Source: Prevotellaceae bacterium
Lineage (GTDB): Bacteria; Bacteroidota; Bacteroidia; Bacteroidales; Bacteroidaceae
Length of the DNA stretch: 64,000 nucleotides
Assembly: GCA_019420585.1 (NCBI GenBank)
Contig: JAHZGX010000012.1
Coordinates: 6,334 to 70,333, forward strand
Direction: 5' to 3'
Shown here: positions 25,282-33,766 of the stretch, piece after piece
How the letters are laid out: each line of letters begins with the position of its first letter
Numbering within the stretch: the first letter of the stretch is position 1
Notes under the pieces: generated by a model
The model's input: the letters and a program-made list of their open reading frames with translations, nothing else
Told to the model about the DNA's origin: nothing
Database searches by the model: none
Translations under genes and position numbers: made by a program

Positions 25282-25701
25282 CTCATCGGATAAATCTAAG
25301 GGGATGCTTCTTTAATTCATCAATAAAATTCTACTTTCCGTTCTTGTTCCGCTTCAACTGATATTGAATCATTGTGCTTGATTGGTGTTGATGGTTATAC
25401 TTCATGCCTGCCCTCTCTCGCCCTCTTGGCCTCCCGGACAGGCCGTGGCAACGACGTGCCAACGGGCTTTTTGTACGCAGTGCAAATTTATCAAGTCATT
25501 CAAGGGGCGTAACCAAGTCATTTAAGGGTGGTAATCAAGTCATTTGCGAGCGAAAACAAGTCACTTGCGAAGGGGCAAAGCCACTTCGGAACAGGGAGGG
25601 CGACTCTTTAGGGCAAGCCTAAGAGGTGGCGCTGGCAAAAAGTTCTTCCTTTTCAGAATCGCTAACTTATACGCTTATCCCCCCTGGATTTATCGGGTGA
25701 G
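25282..25701 (+). mobile_element. MITE-like non-coding element, complete copy C
   Basis: A 420-bp element with terminal inverted repeats: CTCATCGGATAAATCTAAGG on the left, and on the right the reverse complement CTCACCCGATAAATCCAGGG (13 of the first 15 positions identical). Internal blocks are shared in order with copy B: TTTAATTCATCAATAAAA, GCTTCAACTGATATT, the structured CAGGCCGTGGCAACGACGTG block, four 21-22 bp iterons, CTTCGGAACAGGG, and TTTCAGAATCGCTAACTTAT. It has no protein-coding capacity, fills the interval between the flavoprotein gene and rfbC, and has no obvious target duplication. Confidence 0.78.
25492..25571 (+). repeat. 21-22 bp iterons inside copy C
   Basis: Direct repeats of CAAGTCA(T/C)T start at 25492, 25514, 25536 and 25557. 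The DNA just to the left reads GCAAATTTATCAAGTCATT; its minus strand contains TAAATTTG, which fits the Bacteroidetes -7 box. Confidence 0.85.
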
Positions 25702-25794
25702 ACCCCATTATCACTATTACATATAGCGCGAGGAGACCGGTACATCACCAGTCCCCCCACTCTTTATGAGAATCTGGAAAGAGAACAACACCTC

Positions 25795-26370
25795 TCAACA
25801 GGAGTACAGATCCACGTTGACATCAAAGGGACTGTCAAAATCCCTCAATAGTGCATGCTTGGTGTCCTTCTCCGAAAGAATGGCCTGCCCGGTAGGGATT
25901 CGCCATTCAATACCGAGACTGTCATCCAGGATGGAGATTCCTCCGTCAGACTCCGGATGGTAGAAATTGTCACACTTATACTGGAACACAGCCGTCTCGC
26001 TGAGCACAGCGAAACCGTGGGCAAAACCTCGAGGCACGAAAAACTGCCTGTGATTGTCCTCTGTAAGTTCCACTGCCACATGCTTGCCATACGTAGGAGA
26101 ACCCTTGCGTATGTCCACAGCCACGTCCAGCACAGCACCTCTCACACAGCGCACCAACTTGCTCTGTGTGTATGGGGGGCACTGGAAATGCAGGCCGCGC
26201 ATCACCCCATACGAACTCATGCTCTCATTGTCCTGGCAAAAGCGTATGGGCCGAACCTTCTCGTCAAACTCTCTTTGACTGAAACTCTCAAAGAAATAGC
26301 CTCTTGCGTCCTTGAAGATACGTGGTTCTATGATGACCACGCCATCGATTTCGGTCTTTATTACATCCAT
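25795..26370 (-). CDS. rfbC: dTDP-4-dehydrorhamnose 3,5-epimerase
   Basis: Third step of dTDP-L-rhamnose synthesis for surface polysaccharide. The 191-residue protein is a typical RmlC: DVIKTEIDGVVIIEPRIFKD at the start, FCQDNESMSSYGVMRGLHFQ with the catalytic histidine in RGLHFQ, KLVRCVRGAVLDVAVDIRKG, FFVPRGFAHGFAVLSE, and YKCDNFYHPESDGGI with the active-site tyrosine region. The rest of the rfb set (rfbA, B, D) is not nearby, so it is separated from its usual operon. The start gives the normal family length. Confidence 0.95.
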   Translation of the reverse strand: MDVIKTEIDGVVIIEPRIFKDARGYFFESFSQREFDEKVRPIRFCQDNESMSSYGVMRGLHFQCPPYTQSKLVRCVRGAVLDVAVDIRKGSPTYGKHVAVELTEDNHRQFFVPRGFAHGFAVLSETAVFQYKCDNFYHPESDGGISILDDSLGIEWRIPTGQAILSEKDTKHALLRDFDSPFDVNVDLYSC

Positions 26371-26461
26371 TATCTTTTGTGTCTGTTTTCTTTGTTTGGC
26401 AACGTCTTTTCATCGAAAGCAGGAGGGCGCGCCATTTCCTTTCTACTCCTGCACATTACTT

Positions 26462-28393
26462 TCACCAAGCATCGGGGCCATGGTCATGACCACGTGCTCG
26501 TTGTGGTTTCTGGTCATAGGGAGCCTGCACACCCGCATGTATGCTGTATAGTACGCGCGCACTCTCCATCATGGCTTGAGTCTGTTCAGAATAAGGACAG
26601 TCGGTCACATCAATGCAGCCGCAGTTATAATTCTCTCCGTCAAAGCGCCCCATCACATCCTGGTCATACCATGTGAAATAAGCCGTACCGATAAGACCAG
26701 GATGGGCATAACCATTCTCTACGTAATAGCGGTAGGCCACCCCGCGCTCTGCCTGTGAGTTGACCTGCCACAAGGACTGTCCCTGGCCACGGTCAACAGA
26801 GCCGAAATGGAACTCGCCAATCATCATGGGCAGACCCGACTGACGCAGCACGCGGTCAAGCAAGCGATGCTCGGGAGAGAGGGAGTAGCAGTTGAAACTG
26901 AGTACATCAAACACCTTGCCGCAGATGCCTAGCAATGTCTCGTTGACATCATACACGCTGGCAAAGCGGTAGCCCAGGCAAAGGTGATTGGGATCAAACT
27001 CCGTCTGCGCCTTCTTGACAGCCTCAATATAACGTTGGAAACAGTCATAGACAAATGCCCTGCGCTGTTCCTTGGTATCACCATTCCTGCCGAGCCAATC
27101 CTTCAAGGCTGTCTTGATACCCCGATCCTCCCCATCAAGTATCATCTGACAGAGCCTCTGTTCCTGCCCTATCCACGAAGGTTCGTTTCCCATGAAATAC
27201 CCGATAAGCCAAGGATTGTCCTTGTTGAGAGTTATGGTTGGCAGAAGCGACTCACGCAAACGCTTCTCGAAATCCTCACCATATACGTCTCCCAGCCCCA
27301 TCAGCCTGCTGTCGGCTCCTGCAGGATAGAAGGTACAGGTAATGGCCTTGCGCCGCTGCTGCTCCAGATTCTTATCCGACCAGTTGCCTATGGTGTTTAC
27401 TCCCCACTTGTCCATTCTTTTGAATGTCAGTTCGGCAGCCTTCACCTCTGCATCCTCGCCGAAACGTCTCTCACGGTTCCACAGAGCATATCGTGCTGTG
27501 GTGGTTCCATTTCGTCCTTTACCGAGGAAGCGTTCAGGGGGTAGGCACTTTATCATGCCTTTCCGTTTCTCCACGTCACGCACGTCTCCCCCACCCAACG
27601 TGTACACACAATCCACACCTACGGAAAGGAAGAGATACCCTTCAGGGTCAACAAACCACCAGCGACCATCCACCAGGGCAGTACGGAAGAACCCTGTCCC
27701 CTGGTCATAACGGTGAGCCAAATAGCCTCCGTATTTGGAATATCCGTAAAGATGTTCCGTGGAAACCGGTTCGTCTTCCTCCTCCTGCCAACGCTTACGC
27801 AGTTGCTTGAGAGAGGTTGACTTTCCCTTCCAGTTGACAAGATTGGACTGTCCGAACTCATCCACCGCCGGACGCTTGCCTAAATAGGCATCTCCGGGAT
27901 CTTCCACGGACAGACTCACATTGCGTATTTCTATCTGCTGTTTGCCGATAGGAGCACGCATACGAACCCCGATGGAATCCACATGAGTCATGGGTCCAAC
28001 GTTCCCGCCTAGGTTTATCCAACCCGTGAAACGTGGTTTGTTGTAAGTAGCGGCCATGTCTATGGCCGATGCCGGTGGCTGACTGTAATAAATCAGAGGG
28101 ATAGCCAGGCGGTTCCATTGCCCCGGGACATAAGAATGTATGCGCACCTCGTCATAACCGTGCCCAGTGGTGAATCCCTGAAAAAAACGCTGTGCTGTGG
28201 ACACACGGTATTCCACCACCACATAATTATATTTTGTCCAGTCTGTAGGCAAGTCCGGATTGATGTCATGGAGCGCAATCTTTGCACCGGACATCTCCTT
28301 GCTCGGGTCAAACTTGATAACGTGCTTGCCGGCATTCATATTCATGGACACCAACGCCAACAGACCGGCAGCAATCAAAAAGGAACTCTTCAT
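26462..28393 (-). CDS. Secreted glycoside hydrolase, beta-agarase-like (clan A)
   Basis: A 643-residue predicted secreted enzyme with a signal peptide (MKSSFLIAAGLLALVSMNMNA). Residues 25-165 form a carbohydrate-binding-like beta-sandwich. The TIM barrel begins near residue 240 (GRWWFVDPEGYLFLSVGVDC), a segment typical of agarase-like GH50/GH86 relatives. It has the acid/base glutamate in MGNEPSW (E404) and the probable nucleophile in MIGEFHFGS (E527). Both catalytic residues are present, so it should be active. The natural substrate need not be agarose; gut relatives act on other galactans. It stands between the oad terminator and rfbC and is not part of a SusCD locus. Confidence 0.7.
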   Translation of the reverse strand: MKSSFLIAAGLLALVSMNMNAGKHVIKFDPSKEMSGAKIALHDINPDLPTDWTKYNYVVVEYRVSTAQRFFQGFTTGHGYDEVRIHSYVPGQWNRLAIPLIYYSQPPASAIDMAATYNKPRFTGWINLGGNVGPMTHVDSIGVRMRAPIGKQQIEIRNVSLSVEDPGDAYLGKRPAVDEFGQSNLVNWKGKSTSLKQLRKRWQEEEDEPVSTEHLYGYSKYGGYLAHRYDQGTGFFRTALVDGRWWFVDPEGYLFLSVGVDCVYTLGGGDVRDVEKRKGMIKCLPPERFLGKGRNGTTTARYALWNRERRFGEDAEVKAAELTFKRMDKWGVNTIGNWSDKNLEQQRRKAITCTFYPAGADSRLMGLGDVYGEDFEKRLRESLLPTITLNKDNPWLIGYFMGNEPSWIGQEQRLCQMILDGEDRGIKTALKDWLGRNGDTKEQRRAFVYDCFQRYIEAVKKAQTEFDPNHLCLGYRFASVYDVNETLLGICGKVFDVLSFNCYSLSPEHRLLDRVLRQSGLPMMIGEFHFGSVDRGQGQSLWQVNSQAERGVAYRYYVENGYAHPGLIGTAYFTWYDQDVMGRFDGENYNCGCIDVTDCPYSEQTQAMMESARVLYSIHAGVQAPYDQKPQRARGHDHGPDAW

Positions 28394-28428
28394 ATTCCGT
28401 TGTTCTTGTCCTGTTCTTGTTTTTAGGA

Positions 28429-28469
28429 AAAAAGCAAGCCGGCATACATAATACGTACACCGGCTTGCC
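28429..28469 (-). terminator. Rho-independent terminator after oadB
   Basis: GCAAGCCGG (28435-28443) pairs perfectly with CCGGCTTGC (28461-28469); on the minus strand the stem is followed by a T run. Confidence 0.92.
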
Positions 28470-28479
28470 TATATTAGTG

Positions 28480-29724
28480 TTAACCCAGATAACTGATGAG
28501 CACACCTGCAGCCACGGCCGATCCAATCACACCGGAGATGTTTGAACTCATGCAGTAGTTGAGCACATGGTTCTTTGGATCATACTGGGTACTGATACCG
28601 TTGCACACGCGACTTGCCATAGGCACGGCACTCAGCCCCGTAGCACCAATCAGCGGATTGACCTTCTTCTTGGCAAAGAGGTTCCATATCTTGGCCATGC
28701 AGATACCGGAAGCGATACTGAGGGCAAAGGCACAGAATCCGCCTGCCACAATGCCCAGAGTCTGCACGTTGATGAAAGCATCCACAGTCATGGTGGCACC
28801 CACGCAGAGTCCCAAGAAGATGGTGGCAGCATTCATGATGCCGTTGGAAGCTGCGTCAAACAGGCGGAAGGTGTCATTACCAATCTCCTTCAGCAGATTA
28901 CCAAACATGAGCATACCTACCAGTGACACAGCTGTAGGCACAAAGATGGCCACAATAGTGGTAACGGCTATGGGGAAGATAATCTTCAGCACGCGCATGT
29001 TCTTAATCTGCACGGCATCAGGATAGAGTTTATCCTGCTCCTTCATGTTAATCATCAACTCCTTCTTGGTGCACAGACACTTCACCACCAGAGGGATGAT
29101 TACAGGCACCAGAGCCATGTAACTATAGGCGGCAATAGCTATGGGACCCAACAGATGGGGAGCCAACTTGATGGTAGTAAAGATGGCCGTGGGGCCGTCT
29201 GCGCCACCGATGATACCCAGAGAACCAGCCTCCTGAGGAGTGAAACCGACTGCCAAAGCCACCAGCAACACAGAGAATATACCCATCTGGGCTGCTGCAC
29301 CGAAAATGGCCAGTTTGAGGTTACGTAGCATGGGGCCGAAGTCCGTCAGTGCTCCCACGCCCATGAAGATGATGGGAGGCAACAGTCCGCTCTTGATGAG
29401 TGCATAATACAGGTAGTTCATCAGACCCAGATCATGGGCAATCTGGTGAAGCGGCATCTCATAGATGTTCTTCAGTTGCCCGTTCACCAGCACCATACCA
29501 TTGCTGTCAGCCTGGGTAACCCCCATGTCACCCCCGGGGAAATTGGCAATAAGTACGCCAAACGCAATAGGCACGAGCAACAATGGCTCGTACTTCTTCA
29601 CAATGCCCAAATAGAGCAATGTGAAGGCGAGAAGGTACATGACAATGAAGAGGGGATTCTCCGCAATATTGGAGAACGCAGTCATGTCATATACTTTCTC
29701 TAAGGCTTCAAATATCTTTTCCAT
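28480..29724 (-). CDS. oadB: Sodium-translocating decarboxylase, beta subunit
   Basis: The membrane subunit that decarboxylates carboxybiotin and couples this to Na+ export. The 414-residue protein has about ten hydrophobic segments. Family landmarks are IAFGVLIANFPGGDMG, PPIIFMGVGALTDFGPML, the Na+-binding GSLGIIGGADGPTAIFTTIK, VVKCLCTKKELMINM, FLGLCVGATM and the closing NPLIGATGLSAVPMASRVCN with SNISGVIGSAVAAGVLIS. It lies 7 nt after oadA and ends at a strong terminator, so it is the last gene of the pump operon. Confidence 0.95.
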   Translation of the reverse strand: MEKIFEALEKVYDMTAFSNIAENPLFIVMYLLAFTLLYLGIVKKYEPLLLVPIAFGVLIANFPGGDMGVTQADSNGMVLVNGQLKNIYEMPLHQIAHDLGLMNYLYYALIKSGLLPPIIFMGVGALTDFGPMLRNLKLAIFGAAAQMGIFSVLLVALAVGFTPQEAGSLGIIGGADGPTAIFTTIKLAPHLLGPIAIAAYSYMALVPVIIPLVVKCLCTKKELMINMKEQDKLYPDAVQIKNMRVLKIIFPIAVTTIVAIFVPTAVSLVGMLMFGNLLKEIGNDTFRLFDAASNGIMNAATIFLGLCVGATMTVDAFINVQTLGIVAGGFCAFALSIASGICMAKIWNLFAKKKVNPLIGATGLSAVPMASRVCNGISTQYDPKNHVLNYCMSSNISGVIGSAVAAGVLISYLG

Positions 29725-29731
29725 GTGAATT

Positions 29732-31579
29732 TTACTTCCTTGCTATTTTAATGATGGGATCGTCCTCCTCCACAGCGTCACCGCTGTTCACAAGGATGGC
29801 GGTCAGCACTCCGTCAAAGTCTGCACGGATAGCGTTGTAGGTCTTCATGGCCTCGATGTAGCCAATTACATCACCGGCTTTTACCTCTTCGCCAATCTGT
29901 TTGGGAGTCTCCTGAGAATCCTTCACACGGTAGAACTTGCCCTCCAGCGGAGCCAGCACATCCTCGCCCTCACCCGCTGCAATAGGAGCAGCCGAAGCAG
30001 ATGAAGCAGCAGTGGCGGCAGGTGTCTCGTTACCATAGGCAATGTTCACCTCGTAAGTCTGTCCGTTCACGTTCACCTTAATGCTCTTGGGCAATTCTGC
30101 GGCACCAGCGCCGTTTGCCTTGGCCTTGCGCTCTGCCAGGTCGGCCTCGAAGTCTGCCTTGGCCTTGCCGCTCTTGTAAGCCTCATACTGTGACGGGTGC
30201 ATGCTGTACTCGAAGAGTTCCTCGTCGTCCTCACCAAGTTCCCATCCCTTCTCCTGCATCTTCTTGCGGTAAGTGTCCAGGTCATCGGGATAGTAGGACT
30301 GGGGGTCTTGAGTTTCAAACTCACGTCCCTGCTCCTTGGCCATGGCCACCAGTTCAGGAGCCACAGGGCCAGGCAACTGACCACTCTTGCCCAAAATCAT
30401 ATCCCAGATGTTGTCGGCAATCATGCTCCAACGTTCCTTGCCCTTCTCCATCTGGATGACGTTCATTAGAGCCAGGTTCTTCACATACTGGCTGAAGGGA
30501 GTCACCAGACAGGGATAACCAACCTTGGGCCATACGTAAGCCACCTCGTCAAAGAGTTTCACCAGCAACTGGTCGGTGGTCAGTTCTGGCTGGCCGTTCT
30601 TAACCTTCCACTTGTTCAAACTCTTGAGATTATCCTCAAGGTCTGTCATCAGTGAACCCATCATGCCACCAGGCAGACCGGGCTTCACCAAGAGAGAGTT
30701 GTTGACATGGTTGAGTGAGGGTATGTAATAGCCGAGGAAGTCATCCATCATCTCCTGAATCTGAGTGCGGACTTCCATGTAAGCCTCCATGTTAATCTCC
30801 TTAACCTGGAAGCCGGCATCCTTGAGCATCTCCTGCACTGCAATAATGTCGGCATGGCCGGTTCCCCAAGAAAGAGGTTCCATGCCAGTGTCTATATAGT
30901 CGCATCCGGCCTTGGCCACTTCCAGGATGCTGGCCATGCAAAAGCCGGGGCCTGAATGGCTGTGATACTGGATAATAATTTCGGGCTTGTATGCCTTGAT
31001 GGCCTCCACAATCTTGCCCAAGGATACGGGGCGGCCTATGCCGGCCATGTCCTTCAGGCATATCTCGTCGGCACCGGCATCAATGAACGTCTTGGCCAGG
31101 TTCACATAATACTCCACCGTATGGATGGGGCTATAGGTGATGCACAGGGAAGCCTGAGCCACCATACCCGCCTCCTTGGCATACTGGATGGATGGAATCA
31201 CGTTTCTGGGGTCGTTCAGTCCGCAGAAGATACGGGTGATGTCCGTTCCCTGAGCCTTCTTAACCTTATAGAAAAGTTTGCGCAAGTCCTTGGGACACGG
31301 ACTCATGCGAAGCCCATTCAGCGCACGATCCAGCATGTGTGTCTGTATGCCGGCCTCATGGAAAGGCTTTGTCCACTGACGCACACTCTTGTTGGGATTC
31401 TCTCCATAAAGCAGGTTCACCTGCTCGAAGCCACCTCCGTTGGTCTCCACACGGTCAAAGCAACCCATTCTGATAATGGCTGGAGCCACCTTCACCAACT
31501 GGTCTACACGCGGCTGGTACTTTCCTGCACTCTGCCACATATCCCTGAAAACCAGACTAAACTTTACTTCTCTTTTCAT
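29732..31579 (-). CDS. oadA: Oxaloacetate decarboxylase alpha chain with biotin domain
   Basis: Cytosolic carboxyltransferase plus biotin carrier of the sodium pump. The start is MKREVKFSLVFRDMWQSAGK at 31579; an upstream in-frame extension has no family match. The HMGL-like barrel covers residues 1-280 with GCFDRVETNGGGFEQ, FCGLNDPRNV, DEICLKDMAGIG (metal and substrate lysine region) and QYHSHSGPGF. The PYC/OADA domain follows (SLLVKPGLPGGMMGSLMTDL). An alanine-rich linker (ATAASSASAAPIAAG) leads to the biotinyl domain with biotin lysine in IEAMKTYN near the C terminus. About 615 residues, normal. The same proteins may serve as a methylmalonyl-CoA decarboxylase, but the alpha chain looks like OadA. 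Confidence 0.93.
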   Translation of the reverse strand: MKREVKFSLVFRDMWQSAGKYQPRVDQLVKVAPAIIRMGCFDRVETNGGGFEQVNLLYGENPNKSVRQWTKPFHEAGIQTHMLDRALNGLRMSPCPKDLRKLFYKVKKAQGTDITRIFCGLNDPRNVIPSIQYAKEAGMVAQASLCITYSPIHTVEYYVNLAKTFIDAGADEICLKDMAGIGRPVSLGKIVEAIKAYKPEIIIQYHSHSGPGFCMASILEVAKAGCDYIDTGMEPLSWGTGHADIIAVQEMLKDAGFQVKEINMEAYMEVRTQIQEMMDDFLGYYIPSLNHVNNSLLVKPGLPGGMMGSLMTDLEDNLKSLNKWKVKNGQPELTTDQLLVKLFDEVAYVWPKVGYPCLVTPFSQYVKNLALMNVIQMEKGKERWSMIADNIWDMILGKSGQLPGPVAPELVAMAKEQGREFETQDPQSYYPDDLDTYRKKMQEKGWELGEDDEELFEYSMHPSQYEAYKSGKAKADFEADLAERKAKANGAGAAELPKSIKVNVNGQTYEVNIAYGNETPAATAASSASAAPIAAGEGEDVLAPLEGKFYRVKDSQETPKQIGEEVKAGDVIGYIEAMKTYNAIRADFDGVLTAILVNSGDAVEEDDPIIKIARK

Positions 31580-31805
31580 TTGCGATATCTTGTTACATTC
31601 TTTCCTTAAACAATAATTACTGAGGTTCTCCCATACCGCTCCCACTTACCATGCCTCACACCTTACAATATACAAAATCATTTTCGAAGCAAGTGGAAAG
31701 TAAGCGGCCGTTGAATCGTCTACTTGACAACTGCTTGCCCGCAAGCCCCGTTGCACTCAAATAAAGCAAGAAGAGGGGAAAACAAGCAGAATGTCTATCT
31801 GTGCA

Positions 31806-32063
31806 TCAAATTCTCCTAGCGGAAGCCACTTTGCCTTTTCCGCTGGTAATTTGCTTTACAACCTCCTGCAAGACAGCCATGGTTCCGACATCAACGGTTC
31901 CCGCAGGTTTCGCACTCTTCTTGACTGGAACCACTTCCTCTGGAGCCACCTTATTGACAAGCGCAATAAGCAGTTTTCCACCCCAAATAACAACGAGCAG
32001 GATAACAAACACCGTGAGCATTCCCACAATCATAAGTTCCAATCCGAATCCTAAGTTTTCCAT
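31806..32063 (-). CDS. oadG: Oxaloacetate decarboxylase gamma chain
   Basis: An 85-residue single-span membrane anchor that holds the alpha and beta subunits of the pump together. One hydrophobic helix is seen at residues 8-32 (ELMIVGMLTVFVILLVVIWG), then a KVAPEEVVPVKK linker and a short soluble tail ending GKVASARRI, the usual OadG form in Bacteroidales. It is first in the oadG-oadA-oadB order, behind a promoter; 226 bp without other genes separate it from oadA. Confidence 0.85.
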   Translation of the reverse strand: MENLGFGLELMIVGMLTVFVILLVVIWGGKLLIALVNKVAPEEVVPVKKSAKPAGTVDVGTMAVLQEVVKQITSGKGKVASARRI

Positions 32064-32089
32064 TTTCTGACTATATAAAAATTCATCGC

Positions 32090-32097
32090 AAAATTAC
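32090..32097 (-). promoter_or_regulatory. -7 promoter element for the oad operon
   Basis: TAATTTTG on the minus strand, 26 nt upstream of oadG. Confidence 0.65.
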
Positions 32098-32136
32098 GCA
32101 TTTTTCTTCTGTTTGCGCAGTTTTGCGATGATAATA

Positions 32137-32499
32137 TTATCTATCAAGTATTATTTTGACCCCAACACCTTCAGATTGCACACCCAAGGGAGGGTTTTCC
32201 TTTTCCACCAGAAGAGCCACGCGGGAGAGTTGGGGAAAGTCACGGAGCAGGCTGCGTGCCATGCGCATGGCTACATGTTCAAGCAGCCGTGAAGGCACAG
32301 CCATCTCGTGCTGCAGGGTGGCCACAACTCGTCCGTAGTCCACCGTACCTTCGAGTCTGTCATGCAACAATGCTTCCTCTGTCATCTCCACCGTGGCAAT
32401 AAGGGTCACAATGAAATTTGCGCCTACCACGCGCTCCTGCGGAAGTACACCGTGAAAAGCATGGATGCGCAGCCGTCTGATGTGGATTTCCGTCTGCAT
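32137..32499 (-). CDS. folB: Dihydroneopterin aldolase
   Basis: Cleaves dihydroneopterin to 6-hydroxymethyl-dihydropterin in folate synthesis. With start MQTEIHIRRLRIHAFHGVLP at 32499 the protein has 120 residues, the family norm. Seen are the first strand with FHGVLPQER, the conserved glutamate, VDYGRVVATLQHEM, SRLLEHVAMRMARSLL with the catalytic Glu-His region, and VEKENPPLGVQSEGVGVKI at the end. The start lies 4 nt after the stop of the fused nitroreductase gene, so the dnaA, nitroreductase fusion and folB genes are probably one transcript. Confidence 0.93.
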   Translation of the reverse strand: MQTEIHIRRLRIHAFHGVLPQERVVGANFIVTLIATVEMTEEALLHDRLEGTVDYGRVVATLQHEMAVPSRLLEHVAMRMARSLLRDFPQLSRVALLVEKENPPLGVQSEGVGVKIILDR

Positions 32500-32503
32500 C
32501 CCC

Positions 32504-33742
32504 CTATGCCTCCACACAGTCTTCGCCTTGCAGCGATTCTGGCAGATATTTCTTCAATGCACGAGCCACGCCTGCCTTCCAGGAGTTTATCTTGTCGCTT
32601 TCCAACTGGAGAGAGGTCACCAACTTGATTACGTGGTCAATGGGCATGCGATAGCGCAGGACTCCACTAATCAGTTTGGCATAGTCCCAGTATTCGGGAT
32701 TGAACTTCTCACTCAGCCCCTCAATGGTGGTCTTGTAGCCGCGCTTGTTCTCGAACTGGAAGTCATAGCGCTTCTGCCCGTAACGATCCACATGCTTGAT
32801 GATGCGTCCGTGAGTCACGCTCTTGGGTAAGGCAATACCTTCCTCGTCATCCATCAATCCGGTGAATATCTCGTAAGGATGTCCCTCAAGGAGCCCCACG
32901 AAAGCCACCCACTTCTCTTTCTTATTCTGGAAACGCACCACGTCACACTCCAGCACCTCGGGGCGTGTCTCTACCACCACAAGCGGAGCAGAAAGGGCAT
33001 CTGCCTTCAGGAATCCCTGTTTCACGAGCGTGTCAACCAACTCCTGCGACATGGCCTCATTGTCCTTACGGGTATACCGTACATCAGTGAACACCTGAGC
33101 CAAAGTCTCCTTGTCATTCTCGGCCACAAAGCCCAGGTTGGCCGGAAGGGCTTCCTTGGGGGCATAATAACGGTCAATGAGTTCAGGTGTATAGGGCTGA
33201 TAAGTCTCTTCATGCACCAAAGAGGCCAGGGGAAGCCTATCCTGCTGCGCGGGATTCTCATCGGGCCAGCCCACGGTGAGCGTGGCCACCGGGAATGTGA
33301 GGGCAGGCAGGCAGAGCAGGTCGGCTATCTGTGCTGGCATATAAAGCGTGGTGCCCAAAAAACATACGCCCAGGCCTTCTTCCTCAGCCAAGTTGCAAAA
33401 GGTCTGGGTATAAAGCAACGCGTCCGTGGTTGCATTCATGAAACTGAGCATGTTGTCATATCCGGGCACGGCCATGCGGCACTCACACCAGTCACTCACA
33501 CGTCTGAAATCAGCACAAATGGTCAGCACCACAGGGGCAGCGGTCACCATGGGCTGGTTAAAATGCAGGGGAGCCAACCTGCGCTTGCTCTCCTCGGAGC
33601 GGGTAATCACCACACTGTAAAGTTGCAGGTTACCCATTGTCTGCGTGTGCGACGCCTCCTCCAATAACCGGTTCAGCAACTCATCAGAGATGGGTTGCTG
33701 CTTATATTTCCGTATGGTCTTGCGTGTGCTTATGTTCTTCAT
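32504..33742 (-). CDS. Nitroreductase fused to the C-terminal domain of class II ribonucleotide reductase (NrdJ)
   Basis: A 412-residue open frame made of two unrelated parts. Residues 1-230 are a complete nitroreductase-like flavoprotein: MKNISTRKTIRKYKQQPISD with the FMN-phosphate arginines, EEEGLGVCFLGTTLY, PVATLTVGWPDENP, and a tail that ends VFTDVRYTRKDNEAMS...LVKQGFL, where such proteins usually end. Residues 240-405 (RPEVLECDVVRFQNKKEKWV, AFVGLLEGHPYEIFTGL, RYDFQFENKRGYKTTIEGLS, YAKLISGVLRYRMPIDHVIK) match the C-terminal region of adenosylcobalamin-dependent NrdJ. The NrdJ catalytic barrel, its radical cysteines and the final CxxC region are absent. The junction has no stop or frameshift. 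Simplest origin: a deletion that joined a nitroreductase gene to the end of a downstream nrdJ. Whether the second half has any function is unknown. Confidence 0.78.
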   Translation of the reverse strand: MKNISTRKTIRKYKQQPISDELLNRLLEEASHTQTMGNLQLYSVVITRSEESKRRLAPLHFNQPMVTAAPVVLTICADFRRVSDWCECRMAVPGYDNMLSFMNATTDALLYTQTFCNLAEEEGLGVCFLGTTLYMPAQIADLLCLPALTFPVATLTVGWPDENPAQQDRLPLASLVHEETYQPYTPELIDRYYAPKEALPANLGFVAENDKETLAQVFTDVRYTRKDNEAMSQELVDTLVKQGFLKADALSAPLVVVETRPEVLECDVVRFQNKKEKWVAFVGLLEGHPYEIFTGLMDDEEGIALPKSVTHGRIIKHVDRYGQKRYDFQFENKRGYKTTIEGLSEKFNPEYWDYAKLISGVLRYRMPIDHVIKLVTSLQLESDKINSWKAGVARALKKYLPESLQGEDCVEA

Positions 33743-33766
33743 ACGCTGCCTCTCATGTGTTAAGTA

